A stretch of 64,000 bases of DNA. Origin: Rhabditophanes sp. KR3021 (taxonomy: Eukaryota; Nematoda; Chromadorea; Rhabditida; Alloionematidae). The DNA is taken from NCBI GenBank assembly GCA_963281155.1, contig CAUJLY010000003.1, forward strand, positions 1,488,001 through 1,552,000. The letters are read 5' to 3'. Below the pieces are notes generated by a model, which did no database searches, was not told the origin of the DNA, and saw nothing but the letters and a program-made list of their open reading frames with translations. A program made the translations under genes and the position numbers. Positions 19,438 through 30,935 of the stretch are shown one piece after another; within the stretch, counting starts at the first letter, position 1, and each line of letters starts with the position of its first letter.

Positions 19438-22289
19438 GGAAGAAGGGCGTTTTTTGGCTGAAGGAGTTGACAGGAGAAAGAGGAATCGAATTGACTAGTA
19501 GACAATCGGCAACCTCTGATTCGGGACTCTGAAATTGAATACTATTCTTTGAGTGAACCATCAAAAATGGAATTAAAAGATGGTAGAGCCGTGAGAAATA
19601 TTGTATGAAGCAACAGATAAGGACGAACAAACAAGTAGAGAGACATATAGTTAACTAAAGCATAATTAAAATGATAAGCAACCATCATATAGTCAAGTAA
19701 GGTAACATCTCAAATGTTGGGTATTGATAAAATTGTAGAGGAGAAAGTCACCACATGGAAGAAATAAATAAGTTTAATGTGTATGCAACTTGATCACAAC
19801 AAATCGATCTACATACTCGCACACACTGTTCTTGTACCATCCATGCAATTGTGGAAAGTCTCGCAAAAGTGCGGGACTCTTAAAAACCTGTATTCTAGTG
19901 TCTCATGTTTTTTGTAGCAAAAAACATTCTCTGCAACCACTACCTTCCTCTCGTATTGCTTTCATTCAAAGGGATATAATTGTACACAACAAATTCAAAT
20001 ACCACAAAAAATTATTCACTTTATTTACCCGTAAAAAGAATATAATAATAATTGTTCAAATAAAAAGAATGCAAAAAAATCATTTGATAATTGTGCATAA
20101 TCCGATTCAAAAAAGTAATACAACCACAACACAAATAATCACACTTCACAACTCTTTTGGCTGATTAGTACAAAATGAGTCTCGGATGTAGATGTTTCAT
20201 TTTTAAAATACATCTACACTCTTTTATTGTAACATTGTGTGTGTCATGACATTGAAAGAGACAGAACCTAAAAAATCAAAATATATTTAGTTTGTTGCGA
20301 GTGTAAGTGATTTATATAAATAGACAAAAGGGTGCCAAGAAATGTGTTTGTTTATTCAAAGATAGAAGAAGGATAATAATATATACTTAAGGAATGTTTA
20401 TTTTTTGCACTCATTTGGGGTCATACCAACAATTGATTATTGTTGCCGTTCTTCCTTCTTCCTAACTTAAAGAAGTTATCTTATGTGGTGGTGAAAAAAT
20501 AATTATTTAGTTAGCAATAAATAATATAGTTGTACTCAAATGTCAGTAAAGCAGCATCAGCCACCTAGACATGGGGTCTCCTTCCTCTTTAACATTGCCG
20601 CACTGACCATATCGATTCCTCAAATCCTTTACCCTCAACTATTGTCTAATCAGTCAAAAAAGATATTTAAATGAAATATAGCAACACATATGCATACAAT
20701 TGTTCTCAAAACTTCATTGTTCTATTATTTTTTCCTAATATTTAAATGATGTATAATAGATAATTGTATGTCAATGGTCCTCTTTTGAAGACAATAAAAA
20801 AGAAAATAGTTTTGGATGCATCATGTGTAGTTAAAGGGTTAAGTTATCAAAATATATTATTTTTATATAAATTGTTCAAATTTTTGACATGAATAGTAGG
20901 ATGGGTAGTGCTTAATATGGGTGTGGGATCAAATTGCTTTATCATCGATACGTACTTTAATAGTTTGTGAACACTCTTTAACATTAACCTACCTCTTTTC
21001 TCACCAGATCTCTCCATTTTCCCATTCAAGTTCTAAATATTATTTATCTGTTTCAATTATTCTGCAACAACAAATAAAAATTTATTAACAAGCCTTGTTT
21101 TTTGTCCCCATTGTTTGAACTTCTTTTAGTTGAATTGATGAAACTATCTTATCCAGTACAAACATTGATTTCTAGTTTTAACACCACCAAAGATTTTACA
21201 ACTTAATGTAACAATTTTTTCTGATCAATTTCTATTTAGCTATAATTATTTGGTACGTACATTGATTTTAATGTACTGAACATTTATTTTAAAATGGGTA
21301 TGTGTTTGCTCGACGAAGTACTCTTATCTTTTGTGGGAGAACATCAAGCTTACCAATATACTTTTTATTTGTGAATATTAATGATTAATGTACTGAAGTG
21401 AGAAATATCTCTTTATTTTATTGTAAAAATTTATTTGTTTGAAGCGCTTTCTAGTTAGGGGGTATTTGGTTTTTTGGGTTTAGTGACAGAAAACATTATT
21501 ATTATGCAATTTATTAAATTATGCAATAAACTTGCTTATTCTGAATAGATTTCAGTTAACTTGAAGAAAACAAAAGTCTTGATCCAGGCACATAAACTTG
21601 TCCCAACCCCATTTAAAGTAAACTCCATTGTTCCTCTCTCTAATATTTTTTAATCAGTAATTCACCCCCACATATCAAAGACTTGACTTTTGTCATATTT
21701 GTATATTATTTCAAATAAATAGATGTAAAATAGAGTTGTGTTTATTCATATATTATCAAATCAAAAGCCTCCAACTGACATCTTTTTTAACCGTACACGT
21801 TTAAATTTGCTTTTTTGTGAGCTAATCTGATATTTAAATCAAACATTTTTTATATTTGTTCATCTATACTTATATCTCTTTGATTAGCCTTAAATTAATC
21901 AAATAAAGGAACTTAATGAAAGGATATGATTATATTTATATTAGGCAGGATTATTAATATTTCAATATTAGTTTTTACGGGGCCGATAATTTATTATATT
22001 AACATTATTAAAAATGGTAAAAATTTGATTATTGATACTATTAAATGTTTGATGTTATTAAGCATCCATTTCACTTTGTGAGCTTGATCTATAATCGAAT
22101 AATGGGTGTATGATGACCACAATTCTAACTACATTTCCTCTTTTGTGTGTTGAAGTTTATTATTTTAGCGTTATTATAAGATTATGGTTACGTATTTAGT
22201 ACTTATCAAATTGTTTAACTTACCATCTATCACATTTTGTATATAAATATACTTATTTTGTGATTATTTTGACTTTTCATTTTCAGGCC
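19438..22289. other. Longest gene-free stretch, about 2.85 kb
   Basis: It separates two divergent genes. ORFs at 19403-19630 (minus) and 19790-20164 (plus) lack ATG starts or sensible composition. A perfect acceptor (ATTCAATTTCAG) lies on the minus strand around 19530 and could serve a 5' exon of the STARD3-like gene. At 22280-22286 the plus strand carries TTTTCAG just before the C1GALT1 ATG. Otherwise it is AT-rich with nothing recognised. Confidence 0.4.
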
Positions 22290-24826
22290 ATGTATAACCG
22301 AAAATATCAACCTGTGGTACTTGTGTTAACTGGAGTACTTATTGGGATATTAATAAGTTTGCTGTTTACTGTTAATGATAGTACGGTGACTATTAGGACA
22401 TTTTCACACTATCAACAACCTAGTAATGTTAAGGCAGAAAAGACAGAATCGTTGGATTCAGTTGAAGAAATGGACAGGACTAATGACAAGTATGCTCCGG
22501 AAAAAGTTTTAGAGTTTCATGGAAATGATTCTTCACATAGTCATAGTAAGTAAATTATAGTAACCATTATTTAATTTACTTTTTAGGTGCATTAAGAGTA
22601 GCTGAAAAGATAGCCAGCAGAGTTCGAATCTTCTGTTGGATTTTGACAGGAAAGCAAAACCATCAAAAGCGCGCTATTCACGTCAAAGCAACTTGGCTAA
22701 AAAGATGCAATAATTACGTATTTTTCTCATCTGAAGACGATCCTGAACTTCCAGCTATTAATTTAAACGTTTCTGAGGGTAGACAGCATCTTTGGCAAAA
22801 AACTAAATTAGCTTTCAAATATTTACATGACCATTACATCGATGATTATGATTGGTTTTTAAAGGTGAGTTATTTTTTGTTTTACCAAATAATTTCCGTG
22901 TTTCAGGCCGATGACGATACTTTTACAGTCGTTGAGAATCTACGCTACTTATTAATGGCACATTCACCAGATGAAGCTACTTGGTTTGGTGCAAAATTCA
23001 AACCATTTACAAAGTTCGGGTACGTTTGATCTTGTATTATATAATTGCCCAACTATTTCATTCAAATGACCACAAAGCACGACCTAATTTACATAGTTAC
23101 ACAACTTCTATTTACTTTATGCTTGTTAAATGGTGGTATTTCTATTGACACTTTTAGTTTGAACAAAAAACCTTAAATCATATGATTTCGATTTGTTTAG
23201 GTACCATTCTGGTGGAGCTGGATATGTCTTGTCCAGGGAAGCTTTAAAGAAATTCGTAAAAGAAGCTTTGCCTGATCCTAAAAAATGCAAGGCCGCAGAA
23301 AGTGGGGCTGAAGATGCTGAAATGGGTAAAAATTATCTCATAAATGTTATGTTTCATATGATTTGTAGGTAAATGCTTGGAAAATATCGGAGTAAGGCCA
23401 GGAGATTCAAGAGATCAGCAAGGTCAACATAGATTCTTGCCTTTTCAACCTGAAAGTCATGTTGTTGCTAAGAAAAGAGATCCTAAATTTTGGTATTGGA
23501 GGTAAATTTTAAAAAGATAATTAATTTTTTAAATATAAAAATGGGTTAACGCGTTAGAATATACTGTAAATGCTCACAATTAACAAAATCAATTCAGCGA
23601 CAGCGCTATTTGACTTAGGATACATATGAATTGTGCAAGCAAATGAAGGCTTGCCAGCTTCCACAATATCATCAGACACTTTTTCTGTAAAAGGGTGCAC
23701 CCATTCACGATTAAATTTATAATTATATCTATGATGTACCATTGTTGTATCCATATCGAAGCATTCTTCAGCATAGAAAAGAGCTTTAAATGCCTCTGAA
23801 AAGTCCAATCGTCATCTATCATTGTAGGATCAAAAGTTAAGTAAACCCAACACTCTCGTGTGCTTCTGGCACAGCCTACAAATATTTAAATTATAGGCAA
23901 GTTAAATGAAATTAACTTACTTGTTTAACACCCTCGCAATGACTTTCTATTGCTTTTACCAACCCTGGCATTTCACTTCCTCCTTCAGTTGGCATCAAAC
24001 TTTCTAAAGAAAATAATATATAATTAGTGCAATTATAACTTACCAGCAGTTGAATAGTTAATACTTCTTGTATTGGCCAAGTCATCATTATATGTGATGA
24101 CTTTCTGCTGACCAGCTTCTAAACTACGTCTATTCTTTTCTCTAGAGATCTTTTTAGTGCCTCTTTTGACCAGCTTGTTGTCATTTTCTTGTTCCATTCT
24201 TAGATAAAAATAACTCACAGTCAGAGTGCAATCTTAGGCAACCTGAAATAATAAAAATTGATTAATAAACGTTAAATTTGGTGCTAAATACATGCCACGT
24301 AAATATCTTAAAGCTAAAATTTCGAATGTTTAAAACGATTGAAGATGCTTTAGTATAAAGTCTCTTAAATTTAATTCTTAATATTATCTTGATTTGTAAA
24401 TGACATTATAGTTACAACTATTATCCAATTGAACAAGGTCCGAAATGTTGTTCTGATTACGCCATCAGTTTTCACTATGTAAATGGTATGTTTATTTGTA
24501 ACTTAAATTACTTATTTACATTTTCTATTTCAGCCAACTTGATGTATGTCTTAGAGTATTTAATTTATCACTTGAAACCATTTGGTATCGAATCAACTTT
24601 ATCTGAAAAATTCATTTTAAAAGGTCGTGAACACGAAAAAGAGCTTATAGAAGATGAAATGGTAGATGCAGCTTTTGAATTTTCTGTCCTAAATATGGGC
24701 AAAAATGATACTTTCACCAAGACTCTGGAAGACATTGGGAAATTAAAAGAACACAACACTCACTCGCAAGAACAAATGCCAGACAAAGCTTACCACGAAA
24801 GTGAAGAAGTCGTGTCAAAGACTTAA
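22290..24826 (+). CDS. C1GALT1: Core 1 beta-1,3-galactosyltransferase (T-synthase)
   Basis: Seven exons join in phase: 22290-22545, 22587-22864, 22907-23019, 23201-23325, 23369-23501, 24412-24485 and 24534-24826, giving 423 residues. It is a type II membrane protein with a short cytosolic tail and a helix at about 6-28. The GT31 catalytic domain carries the DxD-like ADDDT (180-182), then RRFKP-type [20 protein letters not shown], an ExGxEDAE acidic motif, [24 protein letters not shown], and [12 protein letters not shown] with [12 protein letters not shown]. It transfers galactose to Tn antigen (GalNAc-Ser/Thr) in the Golgi. The C-terminus extends about 70 residues past the mammalian end. Intron 5 is 910 bp and contains an antisense gene candidate. 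The ATG follows TTTTCAG-GCC, a likely trans-splice site. Confidence 0.93.
23554..24197 (-). CDS. Antisense gene candidate nested in a C1GALT1 intron; frame problem
   Basis: Starting at ATG 24197 (preceded by TTATTTTTATCTAAG), exon a 24197-24044 and exon b 24003-23921 splice well (GTAAG donors, TTTAG acceptor). The third exon opens at 23875 after TTTGTAG. Spliced with the strong donor, the frame ends within 13 codons of that exon. Using a GTTAAT donor 4 bp later gives a convincing run ([13 protein letters not shown], then DDDWTF) that would continue into the long frame ending at 23554 ([13 protein letters not shown]) only if one base were added in the TTTT near 23803, or if a 52-bp GT..TTTTCAG intron is removed. 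About 210 residues in all. I recognise no domain. Either the model is missing an intron, or the gene is newly broken, or the assembly has an indel. Confidence 0.4.
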
Positions 24827-26022
24827 CTTGTACATAATGCCAAATTGCCATCATAATTCTGATGAACATTCCACAATAGGTTTGTATAAATCCTAAAAAC
24901 TGGGTATAGGGAAACATTGTAGTAAAATGTATGTAAAGACAGTAAAGCTAAAAAATATTTTATAATTTCGTAGATATATTTTTGATTTGTTAGTGCCTTA
25001 AATGATCTATTTATTAACAAAATAAAATAATATTATAACTAGTCTATTAATTGAATGATGAAATATTTTAAAAAGATACAATAATATAATCCTGTTCGAA
25101 TTTTTTAGATAATCATAATCAACTTGATTTCTAATAGTATCTATGACGTAATTTTGAAAGTAAAAAACTTTAGAAAGAGCTTAAATGGTCCAAAAAACAT
25201 TCAGATAATCTAAACCGCCAAAACCAAGAAAGTACAAAGAAATAAATATCTGTCGTTTATTGGTTTACATATATCACAATCTTAATATTTGCTACTAAAA
25301 AGTATATAACTTGTTCTTCATATCGGATCTAATGAAATTTAAATTTAATGTTGCAGAATCTTCTAAAATTAACTATTTGTCTTCTATTAACTTCAGTAAT
25401 ATGTTAAATAATTGAAAAAGTTTGTGACATGCTTTTAAATGTTTTAAAACAACCCACTACGTTTGCGGCAAATGAAAATATCTGTTTGATCAATTTTATG
25501 GTGCATCTCATGATGCTTTCAGTTTTTAAAAAGTTATGCAAGTTCTCGACGAAGATGGAATTTTAAAAGAAACTATATTCGTGCCCAATTAGTTACTATA
25601 CTTTAGGATATCTAAAATATTTCTTGAAAGGTTTGTAGACTCGGCAGTTTGCTAAAAATAGATTAAATAGGTTTTTTATCATGATATAACGACAAAGAGT
25701 GTTTTTATAACAAAGTCAGGAATAAACCTATATGAACTTAAAAACTCTAATTGAATCACTGTACGACATTTCTAAGTACAAAAACATTGGAATAAAAGTT
25801 GTAAGTAATCTGGAATACTACAAATGATAAACTAAAAACAACTATAGATATTCCCACTGTTATTATATAATTGCTAGTTTTAACTTTTTTATGAGAAGAT
25901 TGAGTTCTACTATTGCATTAATTATTCGCATCTTTTCCAAATACCTCATTTTAGCTTAAATTAGTAATATCAAATAATTATTCTAAGTCATTTATATTAT
26001 ATACGAATACGCTTATAGCATA
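24827..26022. other. Intergenic, no gene seen
   Basis: About 1.2 kb of AT-rich sequence between C1GALT1 and the tRNA. A short open piece around 25530-25590 has no start or splice context. Confidence 0.4.
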
Positions 26023-26095
26023 GCTCCATTGGCCTAGAGGATAAGGCGTCTGACTTCGAATCAGAAGATCCCCGGTTCGATCCCGGGATGGGGCT
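26023..26095 (+). tRNA. tRNA-Arg (anticodon TCG)
   Basis: A 73-nt cloverleaf. The acceptor stem GCTCCAT pairs with ATGGGGC (one G-U). The D arm is GCC..GGC with TAGAGGATAA in the loop. The anticodon stem TCTGA/TCAGA encloses CTTCGAA with anticodon TCG at the usual position. The T arm is CCCGG-TTCGATC-CCGGG. There is no intron. A T6 run at 26102-26107 is the Pol III terminator. Confidence 0.97.
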
Positions 26096-26984
26096 AAATA
26101 CTTTTTTGCCAATAATTTAAAACTTTTAACATATTTATTTATGATAAAACAATTCTTATCAAAATTAATTATGCCAAATCACGTCAAAATACGATTAATT
26201 AAAATATTTAGGTGCCATCTTCTTCCTAAAGCGGTACTTAATAGAGATGTCGGCAACGTTTTGCACATGTTATTAAAGTTATTATAACTCCTTTGATATT
26301 ATTAGTTGTTTGGGCAAGTTACTCCACTGTACTATAAAAAAAGATCCATATCAAATATATAAATATCATCATCTCGATCAAAGTCCTCAAACTAGGCGAT
26401 ATTCCAGATTTGAGTAAAAGTTAAGTTTAGTTGGACTGTATACTGAACTGTTAATGCTTTATGACCGATAAAATAAACATTTAGACCTGTCCGTATCACA
26501 TAATTAATAATTAAACATGACTTTGTCCAAATAGCTTCAGGCGAGTTATGCTGGAAAACGAAACCAAAATTAAAAAGCCACTATTATACTGCAAAAAATA
26601 CAAAAGCTTCTGAAATATGTCAAACAAAAAGCTAAGGCAGTAACATTGAAATGGCTTCAAATAAAAAGGCAGTTTTAGGAAAATATTAAGTAAACACAGA
26701 AGATATCAAAGTAGTTCTAGAAAAAATGTTAAATAATAGCAAAGACAGCAAACATTTTAAGTTAATTAATTGCGAGGAGCCCTGAATTTAAATAAAGGAA
26801 TCTTTATCCCGAGTTAATGAATTGAATGGTTTTAAGTAAAGGAACTTTTATTTTACGGTTTTTAAATTCATAATCACCACGAAGAAGAGAATCTTTTTTA
26901 AATTAAAAAAATCATTCACCGAGAGTTCGAATTTTGTTAGTTAAAAATAGTATATTTTTTATAGATATTGTCAAATAAAAATTT
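26096..26984. other. Intergenic, no gene seen
   Basis: About 890 bp, AT-rich, between the tRNA and the 3' end of the kinase-like gene. No coding frame or repeat recognised. Confidence 0.4.
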
Positions 26985-28318
26985 CTAATGTTTTGGAATT
27001 TCCTTTCTAATTAACCATTCTGGCTTATGTTTCTTGGCATATTCGATTGCTTGTTTTAAAGTAAATAAAATTTTTGTACCAATCAAAAACTTTCTTGCAT
27101 TCCAAATTTCACAATCTTTTGGAATTTCATCAAGCCTTAAGAGAAAGCCAAGACAAATAACCAACTGCATTGATTGATCAATGAAACTCAATTCATAATT
27201 TCTCATGAACATTTCCCAAGTCATATCAAACTTGTGTCCTTTCTTTGAAATATTGTTTTGAAGCGTTTGATAGTATTTAGGAAAAGAATTCGTTTCAATT
27301 TCACGTCTAACATCTGGAGATGTACCAAAACATAAAAATCTAGCTAAATCAGCTCCAACACTTCCAGCATACATTATTTGCCAGTCAAGTATAACAGGAT
27401 TATCAGAAGGATTTCCATATGAATCATTGCGGAACATACAATTATTATTGTGCATGTCTCCATGAACTATGCTAATTGTATTTCCTTCTTCTCTTGGTAA
27501 ATCTTTAACTACATAATTAGCTAGTTTGATGTAGTTATCACTTAAAGCTGCAACATAGTCGTCTAAATGATCTGTAAGATCAGGAGAAAGAAATGATTTA
27601 ATTGTTTCCCAATTGATGTCCATAACTGGCCTAAAGATATCATATTGATCAATGTCAATGGTGAAGTTAAATGATTCCTTCCAATCTTGATTTGGCAAGG
27701 TAAAAAAATACGATTGCAAATGATTAAGTTGATCAAGCAACATTCTAGCTTGTGATAAAGTCAAGGATTTGGAAAATTCAACATGTGAATAGTTTGATCC
27801 TAATAATTCCATAATTAAAGCTCCATCCTGTTTTTGATAAATACATTCTTTTGTGCCATAACATTTAGGAATCTTTAATCCAGCAATGTCTTTATAAGTA
27901 TTGTAAAACAAAACTTCTCTATTATGAGCAATTGCAACAAATTGAGCATTTTGTTCATCTGTTTCCTTAGTATTTTTAACAATATCTTCACTAACTCCTT
28001 CACTTAAACAATCACTAGTAGGAATTTTGACGATACATTGGTATGGTTTAATTTCAACATTATCAAAAGTAATGGTAGTTTTATAAACTCTTGATACATA
28101 TCCTTTACCATTTGAGACATCAAAATACGTTACCTAAATATACTGTTTGTTAAATTAGTTGTATAAACAAAACTAACTTCTTGAATTTTCGATCCATTTC
28201 TCAATTTATTAAATTGAGGATCATTGACTTCGAGATTTTGAATAATCCATTCAAGGGAAATTTGACTGCTGTCAAGAGTTGTTTTAACCAAAGCGGGATC
28301 TACGAATAATGCTTCCAT
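26985..28318 (-). CDS. CHK/EcKinase-like kinase (DUF1679 type)
   Basis: Exons 28318-28178 and 28133-26985 give 429 residues, typical for the nematode DUF1679 proteins. It has a choline-kinase-like fold: an N-lobe with a YQCIVKIP lysine strand, then the Brenner-type catalytic motif IVHGDMHNNNC (His271, Asp273, Asn about 277) and the metal-binding VILDWQ (Asp297), followed by GADLARFL. These are the hallmarks of the CHK (SMART) and ecdysteroid-22-kinase-like families. C. elegans has a sizeable family of such genes, several induced by toxins or pathogens. Biochemical substrates are small molecules (steroid or xenobiotic conjugates) where known. No signal peptide, so cytosolic. The N-terminal exon has no close motif but the splice phase is exact. 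Confidence 0.88.
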
Positions 28319-28915
28319 TTTTAGATTAGTTTACTAAAAATTAAAATTTTGTAATAAATGGGGTAAAAAGAAAATGACAGATATACAGCAAATTTCAATA
28401 CGTACAATAAATATTTATTATTTTAAAATAGCTAAACGATAAAATAACTTTTACATGAATTGTTAAAATAATACATTTATGCTTAACATTGTCTACCTAT
28501 TTATAGTAATTTAATTTAAATGCGATTAACATTTTAAATCAAAATAGCCTAAAAAGGTATCACTTTTTATGTTATTTAGGATCGTTATGTACATATTTAG
28601 TGCTGAATTGTGCTTGCATATGTTGAATTTATTTTACTTTATGATTATCAAAGAACAATTTTGTGATTGAGATTATAAAAAGTGACAATTATAATTAAAT
28701 CTATGATTTATGTACAGTGATCAAATTTAGTAGCGTGATTTTAACGCAGATCACACGCTTGATTAAAAAGGCTTTAATTTGTAATAAATTAAACTAGAGT
28801 TGATATGAGTAGGAAGAAAAAGAATAAAAACAATGTTTATTATAACAAATGAATTAAAACGAACAATATGAATAAAGGATCATTGGGTTTCTTTCCATTA
28901 TAAGTTACCAACAAA
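28319..28915. other. Intergenic, no gene seen
   Basis: About 600 bp AT-rich, holding the upstream region of the kinase-like gene. It ends at the RPLP0 pseudogene. Confidence 0.4.
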
Positions 28916-29250
28916 TTAACCGAAAAGTCCGAGGCCCATATCTTTAGAAGAACCAGCAAGATATTCCTTGAGTTTTGGGCTTCTTTAAAAGTAACATCGG
29001 TAACGGCAGCAATAGACAGTAAGTCTTGATGATGTGTACTTCACTCAAGATTTCGATGGTACCACGAGAAATCTTGGTTGATATTTGGAGGGCTTGAAAG
29101 AAAGATGTTCCTTCTGGTCCCACTCCGGTGTTTTGTGGTGGAATTTGACATCACATGGGGATTGTATATGTTCCGACACGTTTTACTAAGGACCATTTTA
29201 GTATCTTGTCTTGGGACACATACTCAAAAAGATATGGGCGATTTAAGACA
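28916..29250 (-). pseudogene. Truncated processed pseudogene of ribosomal stalk protein P0
   Basis: The minus strand ends KDMGLGLFG-TAA, the universal P-protein C-terminus. Upstream, out-of-frame pieces match P0 in order: a SPCDV-like stretch near 29150, then [16 protein letters not shown] and [19 protein letters not shown] (about 29130-29000). A deletion of roughly the next hundred codons follows, then [14 protein letters not shown] (29012-28972), a frameshift, and [17 protein letters not shown]. The Ala-rich hinge is missing. At least two frameshifts and a large internal deletion make it non-functional. The lack of introns suggests a retrocopy; I see no poly(A) tract or target duplication. 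Confidence 0.8.
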
Positions 29251-29806
29251 ATCTGCATGCTTAATCTCATTTTGATCGTGGATTTTGTCTAGTGAAGAAC
29301 AAAAGCTTGTAATTTAAAAACCTTAATGCAGAATTTATTAATGTGATCCTTGAGTTGAGTTAGCTTTCCAAAAATAGATGAGTATATTTGATTATAACGG
29401 ACTTTTAGTGTGTTCTATTTTAGGTACATGTTATCGGAGTCTATTGTCGCTTCAAAAAATGCTTAGTTGCAATCTTAATATGTAGTATTACAATCTCTTG
29501 TTTCCCACATGTTTTGTCGTCTAAATAATATTTTATTATATTCAAATTTTAAACTTACTATAATAAGGAAGAGGATTTAATGGAATATGGCGAAGCAAAG
29601 AATAACAAATTGAAGACAGATGCTATCATCCTTGGATAGTTGTGTTGAATGAAGATAGCATTTATACATCATCATAACACATTCAGATTTTGCAATATCG
29701 TTCCAATAAATTTGAATGTTCCAAATAAGCATATTAGATTTTACTATTCAAAATTCACCCTATTAAAACATAAAATATTTCCATTATTCCAAGTTCCTCC
29801 ACCAAG
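29251..29806. other. Intergenic, no gene seen
   Basis: About 550 bp, AT-rich. It holds the promoter region of the 29807 gene. No other feature recognised. Confidence 0.4.
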
Positions 29807-30760
29807 ATGCAATCCAACAAACTGAAAAACGCAAGAGGCCAAGACGAGTACCCTAGGCAACTTATCCAAGTCGTCAAATCCAACAAAAGTGAGGATGTTG
29901 TCCGTACCGAGTTACGTTTTGTCTCCTACGATTTGAAAGCCAACCTCGAGTCTCGTTTCGGCACTTCTGAAGGATCAGCAGTCACCCAAGCTTTATGGTC
30001 TCTCCTAGCACACCTCAACAAACTGAATAAAGACGACGGTACGTCCGAACAAGACTTGATGATGCAAAAACAGATCCTCGAAATGCAACTCGACAAAGCC
30101 AACTTACAGCTGAAAAATAACGAGCATTGCATGAAAGATATGGTTGGATTGTTGAATGAGAGTGAAAATGTATTGAAGCGTATTCCTTTCATTCAAAACC
30201 GGTCTCAATCCCCAGTCTACAATCAACAACGCCTTTTCAAGAATTTGCCTATCAAGTCTAATGTCATCCAACATCAGCAGGCCACTCATCGCCATACTAA
30301 GGCGCCACTTTACGATGAAGAGCAATCTGATGTTGTATCTTCTACCTATGTTCACGTAGAGAAGAAACTTTGTAATGCTGTCAATCCAGGCAATGGTACC
30401 ATGTCTTGTAACGTCAATCAACCACAAAATGATAAGGTTAGCATGACCAATTCAATGTACCAAGCTCTAGCGGAAATCTCTAACCGCGTAATTGTACTCC
30501 AAAACAGTGTCGCCTTCCAAAACCCCACCTTCAAATTTAAGCTAAGCAATCTCCGTGAAATGCTAGCTGAACTCAAGACTGCTCTCTCTATCTCCGCCGA
30601 CAGCAATGCCGCCCTCAACATCAAGCAACTCAAGCAAAAGTTCGAGGCTCTCACCAAAAGTCTTAGCCAAATTTACGAACTTCACATCCAAGCTATCAAC
30701 AAAGAGGCCGAAAACAACGGAGGTTTTCAAAAGAGAAGGTTGGAAAGTACCCCAATGTAA
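29807..30760 (+). CDS. Unknown coiled-coil protein, 317 residues, intronless
   Basis: One exon from ATG 29807. Residues about 30-75 form a compact start (TELRFVSYDLKANLESRFG). Residues 80-125 are a coiled coil (QKQILEMQLDKANLQLKNN, then MVGLLNESENVLKRI). Residues 130-215 are a low-complexity Gln/Ser/Asn linker with SQSPVYNQQR. Residues 220-300 are a second helical bundle rich in heptads (LSNLREMLAELKTALSIS, IKQLKQKFEALTKSLSQIYEL). It has no signal peptide or membrane helix. Third-position C/G use is higher than in neighbouring unknown genes, which argues for good expression. I recognise no family. A scaffold or cytoskeletal role is only a guess from the coils. Confidence 0.75.
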   Translation: MQSNKLKNARGQDEYPRQLIQVVKSNKSEDVVRTELRFVSYDLKANLESRFGTSEGSAVTQALWSLLAHLNKLNKDDGTSEQDLMMQKQILEMQLDKANLQLKNNEHCMKDMVGLLNESENVLKRIPFIQNRSQSPVYNQQRLFKNLPIKSNVIQHQQATHRHTKAPLYDEEQSDVVSSTYVHVEKKLCNAVNPGNGTMSCNVNQPQNDKVSMTNSMYQALAEISNRVIVLQNSVAFQNPTFKFKLSNLREMLAELKTALSISADSNAALNIKQLKQKFEALTKSLSQIYELHIQAINKEAENNGGFQKRRLESTPM

Positions 30761-30935
30761 CACAAGTACACTACCGAAAACCAGCAACATTAATGGGAGA
30801 CATCCATAACTATATCATGATTTCTTGATGCATTTTAAATGTTTTAAAATATAAGTATATTGCATGCAGAAAGTAACTTCTGTTTTTATATTTTGTAAAC
30901 TTTTATTTAAATTATAAGAAGATTAATTTATTTGC

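Noticed and set aside
19790..20164. 124-codon plus-strand ORF
   Set aside because: Begins at TTG rather than ATG, Lys/His/Thr/Ile-rich, with an AT-rich low-complexity second half. Looks like chance.
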